Assembly (NCBI RefSeq): GCF_901933205.1
Contig: NC_044577.1
Location: forward strand, 7,513,321-7,577,320
From: Camarhynchus parvulus
Lineage: Eukaryota > Chordata > Aves > Passeriformes > Thraupidae
Length of the DNA: 64,000 nucleotides
Direction of reading: 5' to 3'
Position 1 is the first letter of the stretch. Every line of letters starts with the position of its first letter. Positions 1-21,732 of the stretch are shown here, piece by piece. The notes beneath the pieces are model-generated. The model searched no databases. It saw only the letters and a program-made list of their open reading frames with translations, and was not told the DNA's origin. The position numbers and the translations under genes are program-made.

Positions 1-8905
<8,905 letters not shown>

Positions 8906-8977
8906 GCCGGCCCGCTCCGCCGCTGCCCGCTGCCGAGAGAAGGGGGGGACACGCGGCTTCGCTCCGTGTTGCCTTCC

Positions 8978-9008
8978 CCGACTTAGCTAGCACTGTAGCT
9001 GAAGTCGG
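8978..9008 (-). promoter_or_regulatory. SLC40A1: Iron-responsive element in SLC40A1 5' UTR
   Basis: Read on the minus strand, this is a textbook IRE. The lower stem is CCGACTT pairing with AAGTCGG, followed by an unpaired C bulge. The upper stem is five base pairs (AGCTA with TAGCT), topped by the hexaloop CAGTGC. It ends 72 nt before the SLC40A1 ATG. Known biology: IRP1/IRP2 bind such 5' IREs and block translation when iron is low, so export stops. The core is nearly identical to the human ferroportin IRE. It also anchors the choice of start codon and proves this part of the CpG island is transcribed leader. Confidence 0.97.
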
Positions 9009-12000
9009 AAAGCCTTGGCCTTATGCGCCGCGGGCGGCGGGGACGCTCCGCCGCGGAGGGGCCGAGCGCCGCTCGACGCCCGGCTCAGTGCTCTGGGCTG
9101 CACAAAGCGTCGCGCTGGGAGGCGGCGGCGCTGCGCCTTTTGTAGCGGCGGCGGCACCGCCCCCGCCCGGCCCGCCCCGGGGGCGGCCCCGGCACCGCCA
9201 GAGCCCGGCGGAGCAGGAGGGGCGCCCCGAGCGGCTCCGGTGGGCAGCGCTTGGTGCTGAGCCTCGGCTCCGGGCACCGCGGGTGGCACCCCGACAACCC
9301 TGAGCCCCTTAGTGCTGCCTCTGCCGCGGCTCTCTGCTGGTGCCTTTCTGTTTTCTGGCATCTTAAAAAACGCGACGTCTTTGAATATGCTGATTCAAGA
9401 AGCTGGGGTTGTAAGAGAAGCGCCAAGTACCTCAAGCCTGTGGTTGAAACACTGCCAAGGACAGTGCTCTCAATTCTGAGGTTCCAAGAAAAAAAAAAAC
9501 CTAAACAGAGTACCAAAATTTAAGCTAATTCAAATAGCATTTCTATTCTAATGAAGGTGGTGTACAATTGACCCAGTTGCTGCTGGATCACGCTCTCTGG
9601 TTCAGATGAAGCATCCCAGTTCCTACCATAAATACTTTTTTGCACACTATGTGACCTACTTTTGGTATTGACCACCACAAAAAACTGCATGTTTATAGCA
9701 CTTAAGAAATGGTCAAAATGTACAATAAGCTAGATCTTTTTCAGGACACTATGAAAATATTTAAGAATTATCTGTCCTTGTGCGGTTGAAATCATGATTA
9801 CTCTTGGCTGCCAGAGCTGAGATTATATTTTCATTGTGTAATACTGTGAAGTTCCCTCCTCTGTGTGTAAAATTGCTTTTGATTTGGGTTGTGGGTTTCT
9901 GATTGATTTTTTTTTTTTGGTTGGTTGAGCTTTTTTCTCCCAAGTATATAGGCCACCCCAGAAGCAAATGCCTGACATAACAGACCAATAACCTGTCCTG
10001 GTGTTGCCACTCCTGTGATCTTGTTCAAAGTATTCTTACATTAATTAGATGACTTTCTATGCATGAATCATGGATTATACTTTGCATAATGGGAACTATA
10101 CCTTGGGAAAAATAATTCAGAAATAAAATTCAATATAAACATAGGAAGCCTAAAATTGATATTTTAATGGGATTGGTTATCCTAGGTGAGTTAAGTGTTT
10201 CTTCTTATGGTATATTCCTTAAAATTTTGCAGGAAATCTTTTCTCAGATTGTCATCAAAAGCAGAGTAAATTTTTTTATGGTTTTTCTTATACAGCCTCA
10301 CTGCTTAAACTGTACTCTTCTTTACTAACAGCTAAAAAGAATATTACTTTTCCTAAACCTTAACAATTTTAATATTATTAGCCCATGTTAAATAAAAACC
10401 CTACAGTGTATCAAAACTGATATTTTGTGGTTTTAAGTCTCTTAACTGTCAGTTCTTGCACTCCTACTGACAAGGGCAGTGTATTCCACAGGTAGACACA
10501 GAGATGAACTTGGGTCTAAGCCCTGGCTGTTACTTGTATCTCAGCAGGAAGGCAGCACAACCTGGAAGAGCTCTGTGTCACAGATGCCTGCCCTGCTCCG
10601 TTGCAGACTATCCCATCGGACTCACATCTTTTCCAGCCCTGTCCCTCATGGCACTTACTTGTAGCCACTGTTAGGGTTTATTTACTGGGTTGACAGGGTC
10701 TGACCTGGTCTGTGATGTACATAATGCATACACCATATATGTGATACAGCAGCAGCAGCAGTAACACTTACCAGCACAGTACTGCTGGTTAGACCTTTTT
10801 TTGTCACTAGAAAACAATGTGCTCTCTAGTTTCTAGTTCTCTAGAATGAGAGTTTAAATAATAATTTCTGATTGAGTGTTTGCTGAACTTTATACAAGCA
10901 CATTGGATTATATAGGTGAAATCATCATCTCGGCAATTTTTTCTACTGGTAATGAACTGGGTTTGGCTGATATTTAAGCTATGCCAAGAGGCAAAGAAAA
11001 CACGGACAACATCCTTTGGTTGCTGTATGTCTCTGGGATTTGTACTCTGTCTAGCAGGACACAGAGTGAGCACAGAGTGAGTCTGGGATGCTGCTCTAGG
11101 GGATGGCAGCCAAGGCTGTATCGTGCGTGCAGTGGGGTCAGCCTGTCCTCAGTGCACAGGGGGTGCTGCACAGGACTGCACGGCGCAGATAAACCCTGCA
11201 GTTCATCCACTGCAGCTCACACCTGTCCCAGCCACACCAGAGTCACTGCTCACAATGACACAGGGTACTTGCTGCCAGCAGGCACCAGCCAGAATTTCTT
11301 ACATCCACAGGTAGGTATGTTATACCCTTCTCTAACAATTTCCCTGCCAAATATCCAGAGGACTTGGATACATAGCTAAAAGGCCATAGCTGATTTGTGA
11401 GGTGTTTCCAAAAGCAGGGGAGTTGGCAGGTAGGGGAAATTCATCGTTTTTCTCCTAAATTTGCCACCATTTTGCTGATGATCTTCCCAACATGCTTATT
11501 AAAGTCTGTGCTCAGGCTTTTTTCCCTTACAATACTGATGTCCAACATAATACAGTAGCTTGAACACTTTGATTTTTACATCTAAGATGCTGCTAAAAAA
11601 AGCCTCAAATATTTTTATAAATACTCCACTAAATCCCAATTTCATCAGATTGCTTTGTGAAGCCCTTGTAAATATATTTTTAAAGATCCAGGTGTTTTAT
11701 TCAGGTTGACTGGCTCACCAGAGTCTTTTCACAACATTTACAGATTTCTGATGTATTTAGGATGTTTAATAGCTGGAAGTTGTATAAGAGGAGTTTCCAG
11801 TTTTACTTGGTACACCCCCGACTCAGGAGTCTTGCAGCAACAATTTACACAATGGCACAGCACACCAGCCATGGATTTGAGACCAGGCCTGACTAATGGT
11901 CACTGGCAGAATGAACATGGACATTTGAATTAACAAGACATATATTTATGTTGTAGTCTTCCTAGCTGAAGTTTTTTCAGTGGATAAATTCCATAAGCTT

Positions 12001-15000
12001 TCTTAAAAATATATTACTAATATAATTTCTCTAGTTGTTATTTGAATGAAGAAATATAAATACTAAACTAGTTCTTAGATTTTTAAAGGTTCTGATTTAA
12101 ACATAAAAAAATTTCATTCAAAAGGCATTCTTCAAAGTATTTCTAATAAGACAGGTGTCTAGGAAAAAAACCCCTTATATTTAATTTTTCTGGCAACAAG
12201 GGCAACAATTAAACTATAAGATGTAAACAACTGAAATTTTTTTCATTATTGGTAAGTGCATAACTATGATGTCAGTAATAGTCAAAGATACACTTTCAGG
12301 AAAGACACAGCTTCAAAAATAAGAGACGATGTATTTTGGCTTTAAACGACTGCCCACATCAGTGGCAGCTTCTTTAAGCACTGTGCTTGTAATAGAGCTG
12401 CTGAATGTAGAACAATAGCAATTTTACCAAATAATACTCACAATTGTCATCATGGTTTAACCAAAGAGGCATGAATCATAGCGAGAGACCTCATCCACAC
12501 TCAGATCTTACACTCAGCTGAGAGGTTTCATGAAGTTTAATTATCATGCTGTTGCCATTCTTCATTAAGACACACCTCTTGGTGTGCAAAGTGTTTTTTT
12601 TATTCATTCAGCTCACACAAAGCCAAGCAAAACTGGAAAGAATATACATAATCTGTGTCTTTTGAAGGGTGAAGCTCAGAAGCCCTTACTGCACTGCCCC
12701 CTGCTATGACTTAGGCATGGGAAGCTGTGGCTCTGCTGCTCATAACCCCACATGTTCAACTCCCAGAACTGCCACCTCTGTATCAGCTGACACTCCAAGT
12801 TTGCAATGCTCTTGCACAGGGAAACAGGCAGAGGTGGGATAGAAGAGTCTCCCAGGTTTTACTCCAGACCTGTTCATGTCACTTACATGCTAGCAATTTG
12901 AACATCTATACCTACTAATGGTCATTAACTAAACATCTACTCCCTCCCACTTTCTCTAGGATCCACAGTGGGATGCTCTTATGGGATTTGTTTCATTCAG
13001 ACTTCCAAGTGACAGCTCCTGTCTCTCAGGGCTAGATGAGAGATCAGTCATTTTAACCTGAAACAATCATTATTTTCAGGACCAGAGCTAGGCTCCTGTG
13101 ACAAACTCTTGTGAGAAAACCGTACAGAACCTCCAGCAAATTCAGAATTGAGAGGATTGTTTGGAGAAGTTAGAATTATCTACCTTCTACACAACTCCAG
13201 CTCAGGGAGCTGAACCAGCTCTGTGTTCACATGAGCAAGCTAAACGTTTGTAACTGATAAGTGACAGCCTGACTAGTGACCAAAAGAACTTAAATAATAC
13301 CTTATATGTTATGCCACATGTTATAGAATAAATGGTTTCAACAAGAGACTCCTTTTGTCCAATCCTTCTCAGTCATAAGAAAACACTGTACCCTAAACTA
13401 AAATAAAAGAAACATCTTGTTCCAAATGAGAAGAAAGTAATTAAAAGAAGTCACCACGTCTACTTGTTGTCACCACTACTACAAGTGGATGTTTTGCACC
13501 CAAATGTCAAGAGTAACATTTCTGCAAACTGCCTATATCATACTGCACATTCACTCTCAAGAGAGGGAATTATTTACTTGAACTGGAACACTCTGTTGAG
13601 GAAGGGCCTGAAATGAGTCTGGAGGGTAAGATAACAGCCTATCTGCAATTTAAACTCATTTGGTTTGTTTTCTTCATTAGAACTTACTGCAGTTTGTCTC
13701 CTATCGGGTGTCATTGTTCTGTTACTAAACAATAAAACAATGCTTAATAAACAGTATTTTGTTTCCTGTGTGTATTTTAGTATGCAATATGAAAAGGCTG
13801 GGATTTGTTATTTTTCCCACAGCCTTCTAATACCTATGAATTTTGCCTTTATTCCTTAATTCATTGTTAATGAATTTTGACACATACAATAAAATCAAAT
13901 ATGAACACAAGTCAGACAGTATTTGTGTCCCTTTAAAAAAAAGCAATTGTTAGAAGTAAAAGGTATCCTTCCCTTAAATAACTCCTATTGGAGGTAATTG
14001 TTGACCTCTTTAAGACAGTCAGATTTTGGTGTCCCTGTTCATCTTTCTGCAATGTTTTATTTTGATTCTATGCCAAGAAAATACTTTAAAACACGTTTTT
14101 AACTCAGGCACATATTTAGTTCCTATTGATTTCAATTAAATAGACCAAACAAAAACATTTCTAGATTTAAGACAGTGCTGAAAAACTTCTTGGAATAGAA
14201 GTGAATCAGGGAATACAAGTTTCTTTTGACCCGCCACTAGCTTGAACTGAACAACCTGTAGTATCAGTGATCCCACAGCAGGAAAAGGGAAGAGCTTCAG
14301 TTGTACTATCAATTTCTGTTTCTGGGTGTCTCCAGAACAGCCTTTATAAAAACATGTTTGTCTTTGGAGACCAAGATACAGTTATGTTCAAACCAGCCAC
14401 AACTTGAAAGCAATTTTTTGGAAGGTAAAGCATAAAGCACAAGATGTACTTAGAATGACGTGGTGAAGGAAGCATATGCCAACAAACAAAATCATTTACA
14501 TGAACTGTTCTGGAGTTATGAAAATAACACGCACTTCAACAGCCATCAATTGTGTAGCCATCAATCCTGCAGGTAGAGCCCTCTACCCATCCATATACAG
14601 CACCCTGTGTGAACAGGGCTCTGCACTGGGGCATGACACTGTGCCAGATACATCTTAACAAAACCTGCAGAGATGAGTCTGACACACAGTTCTGAGTACC
14701 AGAAAAACCTCACACTACCACCTGACCGTATTTGATGTTAGACAGTGACTAACTAAGTTGCCATATCTTATTAAGAATAATAAGCCAGTCTTTTTCCCTT
14801 TGCAATGTCATTACCATAACCCTTTGATGTTAGTGCTATATTGATTATTTACAATAATAATGACAACATAATCATCTAGTAATTAGTCATCATTCTACAA
14901 TTACTTAGCCTTCAATTCTCATAAATCCTAACCTTAGCTTTCAAAGAACAGTTTACCCATCAGATACCTTCTTGTCACTGATGGTATATGCCTTCACTAA

Positions 15001-15260
15001 CACAGCAAACTTCAACTAACAGCCAGGGAAAGCTGTTCCCACAGAAAGTTTTGTCCATCTTCAGGCTATTTTCTTTAAGGGTGGCAAGCATAATAATCAA
15101 TTTAAAAATTTTAAAAAACCCAAAACCTGAAAAATTCAGTTTGTTCTGAAATGTCTTTTATAAGGGCTCTAATAAGAACATTCATATTAATATTGTTTTC
15201 TTAATTTTCTAACTGATCTGAAGTGAAAGTTAAGATAATACCACAGAAAGCACTCTCTCT

Positions 15261-15304
15261 TTAATGACATCCAGGGCTTGAATTAATGACATGCAGGGCT
15301 TGAA
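15261..15304. repeat. Tandem duplication, 22 bp x 2
   Basis: Two adjacent copies of a unit beginning TTAATGACAT and ending GGGCTTGAA occupy 15261-15282 and 15283-15304 and differ at one base. The match shows a recent local duplication. No function is implied. Confidence 0.9.
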
Positions 15305-15739
15305 TCATATTCCAGAGAGACCGTCAGGGAGACCCTGCAATGTCCAAAATGGAATGTGGAATCTGCTAGCAGAAATATATTTATGTAGTGTGCTCAGGGA
15401 CAGGACACAAACTCCTCTGCCTCAGAAAGTTTTTCAAAGCCTTTGGCCCCAGAGGAGGTTTTAGCCCTCAGTTTCAGCTCTGTGCAAACCCTGTTCTAGC
15501 AGAGCTGGAAACGTGGCTTACCTGTTTCTGCAGAGCTCTTATTTTTTTTAAATATCTTAAGCACAAATCTACTCAGTACCCTTAATCATCTAACAAGAAA
15601 ATACACATATGGCTGATAACTTGCTGTTATCTAATACTTCTCCACCCTATTATTATGGCTAGCACTCCCAAATGGATGAAATGATCATTAATAAATTAAG
15701 GGAGCTAATATGGAAAGTTAGCAACATCATGGGGTCCTG

Positions 15740-15782
15740 GTCATATGAAGCCTTGAGGTAAGTCATATGAATCTTGAGGTAA
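15740..15782. repeat. Imperfect tandem duplication, 21-22 bp x 2
   Basis: Copies beginning GTCATATGAA and ending CTTGAGGTAA lie at 15740-15761 and 15762-15782. They differ by a small indel and substitution in the middle. They sit 10 bp left of the inverted repeat at 15792. Confidence 0.85.
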
Positions 15783-15791
15783 CAAGAATCC

Positions 15792-15817
15792 TTTCCTGAC
15801 ACATTAATGTCAGGAAA
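15792..15817. repeat. Perfect inverted repeat, 10-bp arms
   Basis: TTTCCTGACA at 15792-15801 and its exact reverse complement at 15808-15817 flank a 6-nt spacer. The arms contain TTCCTGA/TCAGGAA-type half sites. It could be a dimeric factor site or chance; nothing else supports either. Confidence 0.85.
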
Positions 15818-17879
15818 AAGGGAAAATATTTTCAAACAACTTAAAACAACTAGGAGAAGGAAAAAAATCTGAAGAAGTCTGTATATTACTGGTACTGCCA
15901 AGAACAGATGTATAATAGCTAAATTCTTAAACTACACCACATGGGTTTGCACACAGAAAACATAAAACAATGGCAAGATCAAAGGATTTCAAATTGTCTT
16001 AATACAGTACATTGATTTTTTTTTTCCTGACCTCAGCTGGGGCTGAGGGAGGGCTCTTGCTTCACTGCAGAAGAGGTTGACTTAAGTTGCTTTTCAAGGT
16101 AAATTTCAAGTAGTCTTTTAAATCTATGGGCTGCTCACTAATTATGTCTTCAGTCCTTTAAAACACATAACTGCCCATTACTGTATTCAGTAGAAATACT
16201 CAAACATTAATTATGCACGTGCTTCCAAGTGTTTTCAGGATGAGAATCCATGCCAAAGTCAATTAAGTATAGGGCTCCAAAGTGGTTGGGAAATTATAAA
16301 GGATAAACAGGCAGAGGATGTTTCTTAAGTGAAGGTGCAATTCTGGATGTCAGACATGGTCAGGAGCATTGTTGTGATGTGTTTAACCTTGCGAGCAAAC
16401 AGAAGAGTTGTTGTAACCTATAATTATGAGAGACAACGTTGTCACAATTAAACCTCTAACTAATGTCTATTTACACAATATTCACATCCATCCTGAGGAG
16501 CACAGGTTTTTCATTTGTGAATTCCTTTCTTCTGTAGTCTTTCTGTTTTGACCACATTCTTATTGCCAGCAATCGATTTCATACCTCCCCTTGCAAAACG
16601 AGTGTTTTGTTTATGCTTTGTCCATAACAAGTTTCAAGACAGTGATTAATTTAGATGAAAAACTTCACAGTGACTACATGGTATGTAGGGTCAAAATAAG
16701 TTGCCAAACATAGGTATCTAACTCAAGAGATCCTGTGAAATTAAAACATCCAAATGGCAACTACAACATAGGACCTGTAAGAGACCTGAGCTCTACAGGT
16801 GTATTAATTGAGTGGCAGACAGGATAGCCTCTGTCATCTCAGATGGTAAGAGATGTCTAAATTTAGAAAAACAGATCAAATTCCTACTCTATAATAACCT
16901 TACTGGGGCTTTTGTAACTTCAGGACAGCACGTGTTTGGCAAATTTTTGTCTTTTCTCAGAGTACTTTGCCAATCTTTCTATACTGAGACTCAGCACCAC
17001 TTCAGCACTAGGTTTTACAGGGAAGAACATAGGTCCAGGGAGATTGAGAGCCACCTTCAGTTTTCCCAAATCTACTTCAGATTGTAGAAGTCTTCGTGTC
17101 CAGCATTTTCCACTGGAAATCTCTACACACAACCAATTGAAATGCTATCACTTAGTAGCAATTTACATGGACTGAGTTTGGCCAGCTTTCTCCAGGATGA
17201 TCCCTTGGAGCCAAGAGAACCTTTGGATAGAGTCTTAGTGGGGAACCTGACTGGTTTTTAGGAGGCAGTCTGAAAGGAGAAAATGAGGCCTCTACGATAT
17301 ATGAGCTTCTGCTCTGGTAGTGTATTGTAGTTGTAACTGGATGAGGTACTGATTAAGAAGGTAAGAATCATCCCAAATTGTCCAAAGGAACATGCCTGTC
17401 TTCACAATCATTACTCCTTAGATAGTTAAATACATGGCTATAGGCTGTGGGAATCACTGGAATAAAATAGTTGAGATCCTTAACAGGAATCTAGATTTGG
17501 AGATTTTATAGGAAACCATCAAAAGAAGTATTTCATTAATTGATTCAAGACATGAGATCCATTCTTGTGATTTTTTAGGTACAGCCATTTAATTAGAAAA
17601 ATTACATCATTATGCTCTGATATGTCAAATTAATTAATGTAAGATTCAGTCAATTAAAGGTTTATTACTTTCTCTAAAATGCACAGTCCAAGGATAGGGC
17701 ATAAAGGGACAAGAAGGCTGGGCATTTACTTAAGTAGGAAAGCTGAGGAAAGAAAGAAAAATGAAAACTGTACCTGCCAATTTGCACATGATCTGATCTC
17801 CAGTGAGGCCTGCAGGACGCAGAAGGCAAATGGGAAGAAAACCAGCAAAACAAAAAATCAAGTCTTTGGCACACAGGAG

Positions 17880-18120
17880 GACAAGACCACGAAAGAGACT
17901 GACTGCAGCGAGCGCCCAGGAGCGCGGGTGCCGGCCCCTGCTGGATTTTGATCTTGGATTCCGTGCTGACTCACCGGGGCCGCCAAGCAATGGCTCCACC
18001 TTCGTGTTTCAGTTTCTCCCAAGAAGGCGGCTATTTATCTATTAGCCTTACGGACTGCTGTAAAGATAATTAATAAACGTTTGGAAAGTGCTTTGAAGAT
18101 GAAAGGCCAAATTCACCGTA
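17880..18120. other. Isolated GC-rich patch with conserved-looking flank
   Basis: At 17900-18010 a CpG-containing GC-rich stretch stands alone in AT-rich intergenic DNA. It is followed at 18055-18110 by an AT-rich segment with AATTAATAAACGTTTGG and GTGCTTTGAAGATGAAAG, which resembles the 3' tails of old dispersed elements in vertebrates. It might be an enhancer, an unannotated first exon or an ancient repeat. I cannot tell which. Confidence 0.35.
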
Positions 18121-21100
18121 GGAGGGCATTGAGCTGATTTGTCCATTCCTTTGCTTCAAAAACGGTCTATGCTTAGAGAGAGCAAGCAAGAAATTGGCCT
18201 TTGTTATTGTCATCTACCCTTCTCTACCTATTTTCACCTATTATTATATTCTGTGTTTGGTTAATGTTTGATTCAAGTAAATCATATGTGTACAACTATT
18301 TATCAGCTAATCATGTGCCCAACTGATTGTCAGATTAGATTCCAAGAGTACATAATATACAGGGGACTGTCAATTATCATATATATGACAAATATGTTTA
18401 GCATTGATCATCAGCTCTCTGAAATTAAGACCATTTCTAAGGGTTTTTTCCTACTTTAGCATCAAAGTCAACTGTTAATGACAGGTGTTTGTTGAAATTT
18501 TGTATTATTAAATATATTCATAAAAATCACCACAGTCTGACTTTCCCTAACAATTCCTTGCTCAAGACTGAAGTCTTTCAGGAAGGCAAAACAGTCTTAT
18601 CTGTTAGGCCATTGGTGTTTTATGGGTGCCATAAATCAACTGCAATTTCCATCCAACTTAATATGCCTGTCTTTTCTATGAATCTACTTAAGGTTTTGTG
18701 TATCAGGTTTTATAGATTCAACTATCTATGAAATCACAACTTGACCTAATTTGGTAGTGTTGCGTAACAGAAGAAAGCTCACTTGAGAAAACTCATTACC
18801 AACCTGAAATAAAGTTTATTTCTAAATTATTCAAATTAATTAATTCATAAATATTTTTCAACTATATTTTTAGTTTGTTGAAAATTAAGATTTGCTGTGT
18901 TTGGTCAGGTCTGTCACTGACTAAAGTATATTATCATAGTAGGAATAGAAAAGTCAGTTACTCAGTGTGAATTAGTACATGAAATACTAGATATGCCACA
19001 TTAATCAAGTGACGAGTCCACTTGTGTTTCTCCTCTACATAATCAGTGAATAAGCCATATTTTTAATTCTAAGGAGAACTAGAAAGCCTGATGAAAGGCG
19101 AAAATATTATTAAATTCTGAGACAAAGTTTACTTACATAGCTTAATACATTTGTAGTTCAAGGCAACCCAGTGAAAAATAATTTGACATCTCTGCAAGAT
19201 GTTCAAATGGGAACACAACCAAGGATACATAAAGGTTTTGTAAAAATACTACAGCAAGTTGTACTTATTTAACAAAAAATAACTAGTTTAAAAAATAGAG
19301 GCTGCATCTCCAAACTATAGAACACAATTGCTACTTTTCAAAAATACCACATATAACATGACTTGAGAAGTTGCAGAAAGTGACATTACATCTAGATCTT
19401 CACATGTGAATATGAAAGAAAAACAAGGATATTTTTGTGGCTTAACCGGCTTAACTGAAAGTTGGATGGAAGCGCTGATAATTCACTGCTTGCTTTCTCC
19501 CTGCTGATACCAAAATGAAGTTATACAGCAGTGTGCTAACCAGTAATCCCAGTAATCTTGGATTCCCCCTGCCTGGGGTTCTTGTCGCTAATGCAGGGGG
19601 TATCTATAATGCTGTTTCTTCCTCCAGTCTCCTTCTGGCACCAGAGTTGAGCAGCAGCTACAGGGCCTGGCTAGGGAAAAGGGTACATGCTCAGAAAGCT
19701 CATGGTAAGATTTATGCTGCCAAACCCACTGGTACCAATGCTGAACTCGTGCTGCACAAGCTCCCAACTCCAGGAAAAGCATATCAATGACTTGTCATAT
19801 TTTCCTCCAAGTTTTATCAGCAGCTTAGTGCCTGCAGAGTGAGAATCCACTGGTCAGCCTACTTTTTGTTCTATCACAGGGGTTTTCAGTGTCTTTCCAA
19901 ACAAGTGCATTTTTTGTCTTAATTTCCTGTGCTATAAAAATGGAGAGATTTTCTTAAGTCTTCTAAAATTTGTGGATGAATAGTGTCCTGCACAGTAAAT
20001 TCAGAGTGCTGCCATATGCAGGCATGTCTAATTTTATGTCCTCCAATTTTCTCCTCTATAAAATGAGGATTATTCTATGTATCACTAAGATATTGAATAA
20101 TTGAGTGCCAATCAAGTATTCTGAAAACCTGAAAATGGAGACAGCATTCAATTAGTTTCCTAATTAGTTTCACCATATGCATACTTCATGAAGTTTAACT
20201 CTGCAGAGAGGCCAAGGAGGAGGAGTTGTGGAACAGTGATGTTATGGTGAGCAGGGTGATATTAAATAAATGACCATTATAAGCAGATGATACTTTATCA
20301 ACTGACCAATGTTGTTGGCTATTTGTTGGGAATTGGTTTTATAAAAAATATGTAATTCAGTTTACAGATCTACTGTACTAAAAATTACCTCCTCCCCCAG
20401 TGGTACCAGTCGAGTTCCTTTGTGGCAGGATGCTGAGCCCTTCTTAAAATCCAAGCAAGAAAAAGAAAAGTTTGCAGACAGCTTGGACAGTTTGCAGGAT
20501 TGACATTTCATGATTTGTCACACTGGTAACACCTACAACATGTGTTTGTACACTGTCCACAGTACTGCGTGCTCCTCAGGACACAGAGCACATGGACAAA
20601 GTATTGGGGCTACCACTGTATTTTTCCTGTCTATTTTCCTATATATATATAGTAATGAAAAAACTACTGACCAGCTAATATCCTGTGCATCTGACCTCAC
20701 TGTAGTTCCCCAAGGAAAGAAGATCCTTGTGTAATGAGTAAAGAGGTGCTAAGTTTAGTCAGACATCACTTTCCCTGAAGATTCTTCAGAGCCCTCTCCC
20801 CACTGCATGCCTTGCAGGCGTTTGCTCTGTGCTTTCTGACTTGCACAGCCTTTTGGCTGGCAGTCTGCACAGGAATTGTGGGATGATGTGCAGCTGTTTT
20901 AGCAGTGACTGTGCAGCCATACAGCAAAGCTCATAGCTGCAGGATCAGAGGGACAATAGGGAATGTGGAGTGAGTAACAGTAACATCTGAAATGCAAGAT
21001 GCAAGCCATTTATTTTAGGTATTTGAAAAACATGGAAATTAAAGAATGGCCAGAGTAGAACAATGGAAGTGGCTTCACTAGCTAGGTCAAAGCAAACAGT

Positions 21101-21575
21101 GTGATAAAAACATGAAAATAAGAAAAACAGATTAATTGATCTCAGTAGTATTGTCAGCATGGAAGAAGTAAGGAATTAAATTTCAGTAGTTAAGCATGCA
21201 GAAGAAAATAAGGTATACTGCAAATAAGAATATGGTACACACTCTCCTTGTTCCTTCTCTCCACTATAACTTCACAGAAGTCAAACAGAATTTTTGTTGC
21301 AGCCTTGGGGCCAACTGATAAGTATAGTCTTTGTATTAGAGTCTGTGACAGATCAGTAAATAAGGGAAATGGGGTTTAGCTAGCGTTCCACATAGGTCAT
21401 CTCACAGAAGCAGAAGATGTGAGCAGGATCATTGGAAAGAGAGGTCATGGATTAAAGGAAGATCTTGCTGGTAAACATTAGGATACACTGTGGCAGGTTT
21501 TATGGACCCTGTGAGATGCTAGACACTTTCAAGCTTTTCTCAATCTCAAAAAAATTTCAATACCAGGACAATTCA

Positions 21576-21732
21576 TATTGGAAAAGAGCTGAGAAGGTCT
21601 CTTCCCTATTCTCCTGCTCCAAGCAAAGTCAGCTATGAGATCAGGTTGCTCAAAGCTTTATCCAGTTCCAAGGCTGGAGACAGAAAAATCTCCCTGAACA
21701 ACCTGTTCCACTGCTTCTCTGTCATCATCTGC
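21576..21732 (-). mobile_element. CR1 LINE fragment
   Basis: The plus strand reads as the reverse complement of a CR1 3' region. The phrases CAGCTATGAGATCAGG, TTGCTCAAAGCTTTATCCAG and CAACCTGTTCCACTGCTTC follow the order in the chicken CR1 consensus as I remember it. The copy is 5'-truncated and diverged, so it is old. The source element is on the minus strand. Confidence 0.85.

Larger units (their letters stand above)
9331..21575. other. Gene-poor intergenic DNA, left part
   Basis: This separates the SLC40A1 promoter from the first CR1 copy. I see no exon series, RNA gene or intact mobile element. Small items inside are a (CAG)5 run near 10747, an 11-bp duplication near 11062, tandem 22-bp duplications at 15261 and 15740, a perfect inverted repeat at 15792, and a GC-rich patch at 17880-18010. 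Open frames here are short and have no family resemblance. Confidence 0.6.
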
